Of a DNA stretch of 34,494 nt, positions 30,274-34,494 are shown piece by piece. Position numbers and translations under genes: made by a program. Position 1 is the stretch's first letter. Every line of letters starts with the position of its first letter. The notes under the pieces were generated by a model that worked only from the letters and a program-made list of their open reading frames with translations, made no database searches and was not told the DNA's origin. Source of the stretch: Pelomonas sp. Root1217 (GTDB taxonomy: Bacteria > Pseudomonadota > Gammaproteobacteria > Burkholderiales > Burkholderiaceae_C); NCBI RefSeq assembly GCF_001425705.1, contig NZ_LMDC01000004.1, positions 682 through 35,175 on the forward strand. The letters run 5' to 3'.

Positions 30274-32055
30274 ATGTCGACCAAGTCTAAGCCAATGGCT
30301 TCCCCTACGAAGACTGAAGGCCGCCTGGAATGGCGCCAGTTGCTGCATTGGCTGCAGGAGGATGGCCTCATCGACGAAAGCCAGGTGCAGCGCACGGAGC
30401 AGCGCTTCGCGGCCGGCGATAGCGCCCTGCATCCCCTTGTTCGCCTGGGCCACGCCGCGCTGGTGCGCCTGTCCACTGGCAAGCCACTGGATGTGGACGC
30501 ATTGTCCGAATGGCTGGCGGTGCGCGCCAAATTGCCCTATCTGCGCATCGACCCGCTGAAGGTGGACGTGGGCCGCGTCGGCGACGTGATGTCCATCGGT
30601 TATGCCGAAGCCAAGCGCTGCCTGCCGGTGCAGTTCGGCCTCAACGACGTGACGATCGCGACATCCGAGCCCTTCGACACCGGTTGGGTCGGGCAGATCG
30701 AGTCGCATGTACGCAAGCCCATCAAGCTCGTCATCGCCAACCCGCTGGAGATCGCGCGTTACACGACCGAATTCTTCACGCTGGCACGTTCGGTGCGCGC
30801 CGCGGCCAAGGCGGGCGAGCAGAGCCAGGTGGCCAGCTTCGAGCAGCTTGTCGAGCTGGGTAAGACCAACAAGCAGCTCGATGCCAACGACCAGGGCGTC
30901 GTGCAGGTCGTCGACTGGCTGTGGCAATACGCCTTCGACCAGCGCGCATCGGACATCCACCTTGAGCCGCGCCGCGAGATGGGTGTCATCCGCTTTCGCA
31001 TCGACGGTGTGCTGCACACGGTCTACCAGCTGCCACCGACGGTGATGGGGGCGATGACCTCGCGCATCAAGTTGCTGGGCCGCATGGACGTCGTCGAGAA
31101 GCGCCGGCCGCTGGACGGCCGCATCAAGACACGCAATCCAGCCGGCGATGAAGTCGAAATGCGGCTGTCGACGCTGCCGACCGCCTTCGGCGAGAAGATG
31201 GTCATGCGCATCTTCGACCCTGAGACCGCCGTCAAGGATCTGTCGTCCCTGGGCTTCGGCCAGCACGACTCCGACCGCTGGGAGAGCCTGGTCAAGCAGC
31301 CCCACGGCATCATCCTGGTAACTGGCCCGACTGGCAGCGGCAAGACGACGACGCTGTACTCGACGCTCAAGCGCCTGGCGACCGACGAGGTCAATGTCTG
31401 CACCATCGAAGACCCTATCGAGATGATCGAGCCGGCCTTCAACCAGACCCAGGTGCAGAACGTGCTGGATCTCGGTTTTGCCGAAGGCCTGCGTGCGTTG
31501 ATGCGCCAGGATCCGGACATCATCATGGTCGGCGAGATTCGCGACCTGGAGACGGCCGAGATGGCCATCCAGGCCGCCCTGACGGGTCACCTCGTCTTCA
31601 GCACTCTGCATACCAATGACTCGGTATCGGCCATCACGCGGCTTATGGACCTGGGTGTGCCGGGCTATCTGATCAGCGCCACGGTCATTGGTGTGCTGGC
31701 TCAGCGGCTGGTGCGTACGCTGTGCCCGCACTGCAAGCAGCCCGACCCCCTGGTCACGCGGGAGAACCTCAATGAGCTGGTGCGGCACTGGCGCCTGGGT
31801 GGTGGCGTCAAGCCCTACAAGCCGGTGGGCTGCCTGGAATGCCGCAATACGGGATTCCGCGGCCGCGCGGGCCTTTACGAGTTGCTGACCGTTTCCGAAG
31901 GTGTCAAGGCTTCGGTCTCTGACCTGACCGCACTGCGGCGCCAGGCCATGCAGGAGGGCCTGCGCCCACTGCGCCTGGCCGGTGCGATGAAAGTGGCGGA
32001 AGGGGTGACGACGGTGGAAGAAGTGCTGCGCAGCACGCCGTCCTGGGAAGGCTAG
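30274..32055 (+). CDS. GspE/PulE-type secretion or pilus ATPase
   Basis: A 593-residue hexameric-ATPase family member, related to GspE, PilB and MshE. An N-terminal MshEN/T2SSE_N-like region (to about residue 170) is followed by the motor: Walker A GPTGSGKTTT (351-360), the Asp box CTIEDPIEM, Walker B IIMVGEIRD and the His box VFSTLHTND. A zinc-binding tetracysteine is present as CPHC (484-487) and CLEC (520-523). Such ATPases drive pilus polymerisation or type II secretion. No pilin, platform or secretin gene is in the window, so its machine is elsewhere or it is a stand-alone member. ATG 30274 is chosen over a TTG at 30256. Confidence 0.93.
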   Translation: MSTKSKPMASPTKTEGRLEWRQLLHWLQEDGLIDESQVQRTEQRFAAGDSALHPLVRLGHAALVRLSTGKPLDVDALSEWLAVRAKLPYLRIDPLKVDVGRVGDVMSIGYAEAKRCLPVQFGLNDVTIATSEPFDTGWVGQIESHVRKPIKLVIANPLEIARYTTEFFTLARSVRAAAKAGEQSQVASFEQLVELGKTNKQLDANDQGVVQVVDWLWQYAFDQRASDIHLEPRREMGVIRFRIDGVLHTVYQLPPTVMGAMTSRIKLLGRMDVVEKRRPLDGRIKTRNPAGDEVEMRLSTLPTAFGEKMVMRIFDPETAVKDLSSLGFGQHDSDRWESLVKQPHGIILVTGPTGSGKTTTLYSTLKRLATDEVNVCTIEDPIEMIEPAFNQTQVQNVLDLGFAEGLRALMRQDPDIIMVGEIRDLETAEMAIQAALTGHLVFSTLHTNDSVSAITRLMDLGVPGYLISATVIGVLAQRLVRTLCPHCKQPDPLVTRENLNELVRHWRLGGGVKPYKPVGCLECRNTGFRGRAGLYELLTVSEGVKASVSDLTALRRQAMQEGLRPLRLAGAMKVAEGVTTVEEVLRSTPSWEG

Positions 32056-32080
32056 TCTCTCCTGTCTTACGTGTAATCCA

Positions 32081-32144
32081 CAGTCGGGCAGCTTCGACCC
32101 GACTGCCAGAATCACCGGCAAGAAAACGCGCGCCCGCGGCGCGC
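32081..32144 (+). promoter_or_regulatory. Two hairpins in the tctBA leader
   Basis: CAGTCGGG (32081-32088) pairs perfectly with CCCGACTG (32098-32105). GCGCGCC (32128-32134) then pairs with GGCGCGC (32138-32144) over a 3-base loop and ends one base before the GGAGG ribosome-binding site of tctB (32146-32150). The first lacks a T-run, so it is a weak terminator at best; the second could affect ribosome access. Confidence 0.4.
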
Positions 32145-32159
32145 CGGAGGCGACAAGCA

Positions 32160-32624
32160 ATGAAGATCAAAAGCCAGCGGGACTTCTGGTCCGGGCTGAT
32201 GTTCCTGGTGGTGGGCGTGGCGTTCGCATGGGGCTCGACGGAATACTCCTTCGGCACCTCGGCTCGACCTGGTCCCGGTTATTTCCCTTTCGGCCTGGGC
32301 ATCTTGCTGGCGTTGTTGGGTGGGCTCGTGCTGTTCAAGGCGTTGACGCTGGAATCAGAAGGTGGCGATCCCATCGGTGACATTGCCTGGCGCCCTTTGC
32401 TCATCATCGTCGCCGCGATCGCGGTTTTTGGTGTCGCGCTGCCCCGCTTGGGGCTGGCCTGCACACTGCCGTTGCTCATCTCGTTGTCTGCACTGGCCGG
32501 CAATGAATTCCGCTGGCGTGATGTGTTGATCAGCAGTGTCGTGCTGACGGTCGGCAGTTGGGCCCTGTTCATCCTTGGCCTGAAGCTGACCATCCCGCTC
32601 TGGCCCATCTACATCGTTGGCTGA
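32160..32624 (+). CDS. tctB: Tripartite tricarboxylate transporter small permease TctB
   Basis: A 154-residue membrane protein with four hydrophobic segments (DFWSGLMFLVVGVAFAWG, FGLGILLALLGGLVLFKAL, LLIIVAAIAVFGVALPRLG and VVLTVGSWALFILGLKL). It contains the family pattern RPGPGYFPFGLG shortly after the first helix. TctB is the small membrane subunit of TTT carriers, which use an extracytoplasmic binding protein TctC to take up citrate or other carboxylates. GGAGG precedes the start. tctA follows after 8 bases; no tctC is visible within the window. Confidence 0.95.
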   Translation: MKIKSQRDFWSGLMFLVVGVAFAWGSTEYSFGTSARPGPGYFPFGLGILLALLGGLVLFKALTLESEGGDPIGDIAWRPLLIIVAAIAVFGVALPRLGLACTLPLLISLSALAGNEFRWRDVLISSVVLTVGSWALFILGLKLTIPLWPIYIVG

Positions 32625-32632
32625 GGGGCACC

Positions 32633-34144
32633 ATGGACCTGCTGAACAATCTGGGTCTTGGGTTCCATACGGCGCTGACGCTGCAGAACCTGATGTACGC
32701 CTTCTTCGGGACGGTGCTGGGGACGCTGATCGGCGTGCTGCCCGGTCTGGGCCCCGTCGCGACCATCGCGATGCTGCTGCCGTCCATCTACACGCTGGAC
32801 GCCACGCCAGCCCTGATCATGCTGGCCGGCATCTACTACGGCGCTCAATACGGCGGCTCGACGACGGCCATCCTGATCAATGTGCCGGGTGAGTCGAGCT
32901 CGGTCGTGACGGCCATCGACGGCTATCAGATGGCCCGCCGCGGCCGTGCCGGTGCTGCGCTCGCGGCCGCCGGCCTGGGCAGCTTCTTCGCCGGCTGCGT
33001 AGGCACCATCATCATCGCGGCCTTCGCACCGCCGCTGACCGAGTTGGCCTTCAAGTTCGGCTCGGCCGAGTATTTCTCGCTGATGGTGCTCGGCCTGGTC
33101 GGCGCCGTTGTGCTCGCGTCGGGATCGCTCATCAAGGCCATTGCGATGATCGTGCTCGGCCTGTTGCTGGGCCAGATCAACACCGACGTCATCACCGGCA
33201 CGGCGCGCTTCTCCTTCGATATTCCTGAATTGACGGATGGCATTGGCTTCGTGGTTATCGCCATGGGCGTGTTCGGCTTCGGGGAAATCATCGCCAATCT
33301 GGGTCAGCCCGAAGAACATCGCGAGGTCTTCACCAAGGAGGTGAAGGGCCTGTGGCCGACGAAGGAAGACTTCAAGGAGGCCTGGCCTTCGGTGCTGCGG
33401 GGCACGGCCCTTGGCGCTGTGCTTGGAGTGTTGCCTGGTGGCGGCGCGCTGCTGGCCTCTTTCGCGTCCTACACCTTGGAAAAGAAAGTCGTCCGCAATC
33501 CTCGCGTGCCCTTCGGCAAAGGCGCCATCCAAGGCGTCGCCGGTCCGGAAAGCGCCAACAACGCCGGTGCGCAGACCTCGTTCATTCCGATGCTCACGCT
33601 TGGTATTCCGCCAAATGCCGTGATGGCGTTGATGGTGGGTGCCATGACCATCAAGGGTATTCAGCCAGGCCCTCAGGTCATGACGAGCAACCCGGAGCTT
33701 TTCTGGGGGCTCATCGCATCGATGTGGATCGGCAATCTGATGCTGATCGTGCTCAACCTGCCTCTGATCGGCATCTGGATCAAGTTGCTGACGGTGCCTT
33801 ACCGGTTTCTCTTTCCGGCCATCGTCGTCTTCTGCTGCATAGGGACCTACTCGCTGAACAACAACAGCTTTGATGTCTATATGACTGCGGGGTTTGCGCT
33901 GCTGGGCTACGTCTTCTACAAGCTGAGCTGCGAGCCAGCGCCGCTGCTGTTGGGCTTCATCCTGGGCCCCATGATGGAAGAGAACCTTCGCAGGGCGCTG
34001 CTGCTGGCCCGGGGGGACTGGAGCACATTCCTGACCCGACCACTGTCCGCCGGGCTCCTGATTGCGGCGGCATTGATGATCGTCGTCGTCATGCTGCCGT
34101 CCATCAAGAACAAGCGCGAAGAAGCCTTCCAGGAAGAAGCGTGA
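32633..34144 (+). CDS. tctA: Tripartite tricarboxylate transporter large permease TctA
   Basis: A 503-residue permease with about 11-12 membrane helices, the translocating subunit of the TTT system. Hallmarks are GTLIGVLPGLGPVATIAMLL (residues about 30-50), YYGAQYGGSTTAILINVPGE (80-100), AVLGVLPGGGALLASFASY (around 260), PESANNAGAQTSFIPMLTLG and PPNAVMALMVGAMTIKGIQP. The substrate cannot be read from TctA; it depends on the missing TctC. ATG 32633 fits the family N-terminus MDLLNNLGLGF, and the open frame upstream of it overlaps tctB. Confidence 0.96.
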   Translation: MDLLNNLGLGFHTALTLQNLMYAFFGTVLGTLIGVLPGLGPVATIAMLLPSIYTLDATPALIMLAGIYYGAQYGGSTTAILINVPGESSSVVTAIDGYQMARRGRAGAALAAAGLGSFFAGCVGTIIIAAFAPPLTELAFKFGSAEYFSLMVLGLVGAVVLASGSLIKAIAMIVLGLLLGQINTDVITGTARFSFDIPELTDGIGFVVIAMGVFGFGEIIANLGQPEEHREVFTKEVKGLWPTKEDFKEAWPSVLRGTALGAVLGVLPGGGALLASFASYTLEKKVVRNPRVPFGKGAIQGVAGPESANNAGAQTSFIPMLTLGIPPNAVMALMVGAMTIKGIQPGPQVMTSNPELFWGLIASMWIGNLMLIVLNLPLIGIWIKLLTVPYRFLFPAIVVFCCIGTYSLNNNSFDVYMTAGFALLGYVFYKLSCEPAPLLLGFILGPMMEENLRRALLLARGDWSTFLTRPLSAGLLIAAALMIVVVMLPSIKNKREEAFQEEA

Positions 34145-34299
34145 CAGGCGGCTGCTGATTGCTAATGATCCTTTTCGTGACGACTGTCCTGCGCAATCGT
34201 TAGTGCTCACGGACGCTTGGCATCGCGCAGTGCGAGCTTGCGCTAACGGGGCTAATTGAGGGCGACAGCCGGAGGTTCAGCAAATGAATGCGGTGGGAC

Positions 34300-34328
34300 T
34301 TTCGCGCCTCAAATTCCTGTGCTACAGT
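34300..34328 (+). promoter_or_regulatory. Promoter-like element P1 near the right end
   Basis: A TACAGT -10-like box (34323-34328), preceded by TGTGC, follows TTTCGC (34300-34305) at exactly 17 bases. The downstream GAGGGCTTCGCTGATCACAA resembles leaders of strongly expressed Burkholderiales operons. No gene within the window uses it. Confidence 0.4.
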
Positions 34329-34454
34329 CGAGGGCTTCGCTGATCACAACGCAGCGCTTGTCGGGAACGGCGGTGGTTGTGGTGGGGTTGGTGGAGCTGG
34401 GTTGAAAGGCCCAGAGGCGAGCTGGAGAGTTCGTTGGGTGCTGAAGAGAGTTCT

Positions 34455-34483
34455 GAAAAGAAATTTTCGCCAGGTACTTGACG
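34455..34483 (+). promoter_or_regulatory. UP-like A/T tract and -35 box of a promoter cut by the window end
   Basis: The A/T-rich GAAAAGAAATTTT is followed by TTGACG (34478-34483), a near-consensus -35. At a 17-base spacing the -10 would fall at about 34501-34506, outside the window. Together with P1 this suggests tandem promoters of a highly expressed, possibly stable-RNA, operon. Confidence 0.4.
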
Positions 34484-34494
34484 ATGCTGCGAAA

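Larger units (their letters stand above)
34145..34494. other. Intergenic right end, no gene recognised
   Basis: No convincing coding region. A 19-codon ORF at 34284-34343 has a GGAGG ahead of it but overlaps a promoter-like sequence. The region becomes A/T-richer near 34455-34466 and carries two promoter-like elements described separately. No tRNA or rRNA sequence is seen before the window ends. Confidence 0.5.

Noticed and set aside
29953..32160. 735-codon minus-strand open frame opposite the GspE-like gene, and a similar one at 32609-34210 opposite tctA
   Set aside because: Codon-bias shadows; GspE and TctA on the plus strand have full sets of family motifs.
34284..34343. 19-codon ORF with GGAGG upstream
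   Set aside because: It overlaps the promoter-like element P1 and shows no recognisable leader features.
1..34494. CRISPR arrays, insertion sequences, prophage genes, tRNA or rRNA genes
   Set aside because: None recognised while reading both strands; no transposase or integrase-like protein, and no regular spaced repeats other than attC.

Overview
The window looks like chromosomal DNA of a Burkholderiales betaproteobacterium, probably in the Rubrivivax/Roseateles/Mitsuaria neighbourhood. The support is strongly GC-rich coding with dense, overlapping genes; a PEP-CTERM surface protein; a UraD-allantoate amidohydrolase fusion; a membrane PuuD urate oxidase; a GC-rich palindromic repeat of a kind I associate with this order; and the style of the promoters at the right edge. 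The genus is an inference.

Positions 1-3092 are part of an integron gene-cassette array. Five attC sites (242-297, 577-633, 1048-1104, 1497-1553, 1938-1994) each follow one small ORF, all in the same orientation. Each internal cassette opens with a core that is the exact reverse complement of the R'' core of its own attC. A lone seventh match (3086-3092) pairs with the last attC and suggests a final two-gene cassette (cupin plus RibD/DHFR-like reductase) whose attC was truncated where the array joins the chromosome. No integrase is visible; the array runs off the left edge, so a complete integron and an integrase-less attC cluster cannot be told apart. Cassette products are mostly unknown, plus an LRV/HEAT-like repeat protein and a probable DUF5071 protein. 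A GNAT acetyltransferase follows.

3566-9496 is all on the minus strand: a PEP-CTERM L-type lectin-like protein, a solitary periplasmic solute-binding protein, and a probable copper operon (DUF2946-like protein, TonB-dependent receptor, DUF1775/YcnI protein). 9607-12312 is a tight plus-strand trio of unrecognised envelope proteins.

12301-22071 is a purine-catabolism island. On the minus strand are puuE, the uraD-allC fusion and an M20-like protein with apparently degraded metal motifs. On the plus strand are uraH, a tiny membrane protein, xdhC, a chemoreceptor with a C-terminal Cache-like domain, puuD (urate oxidase with cytochrome c) and glycerate 2-kinase. Together they cover urate to allantoate plus entry of glyoxylate-derived glycerate into glycolysis; xdhAB and the ureidoglycolate steps are not in the window.

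22147-32055 is housekeeping: an HDOD protein, a histidine phosphatase, lolC-lolD-purU-tatD, a MOSC protein and MscS channel, a DNA glycosylase, a spermidine-synthase-like protein and an orphan GspE/PulE ATPase. 32160-34144 is tctBA of a tripartite tricarboxylate transporter. The last 350 bases carry strong promoter-like elements reading out of the window, perhaps into an rRNA, tRNA or other highly expressed operon.
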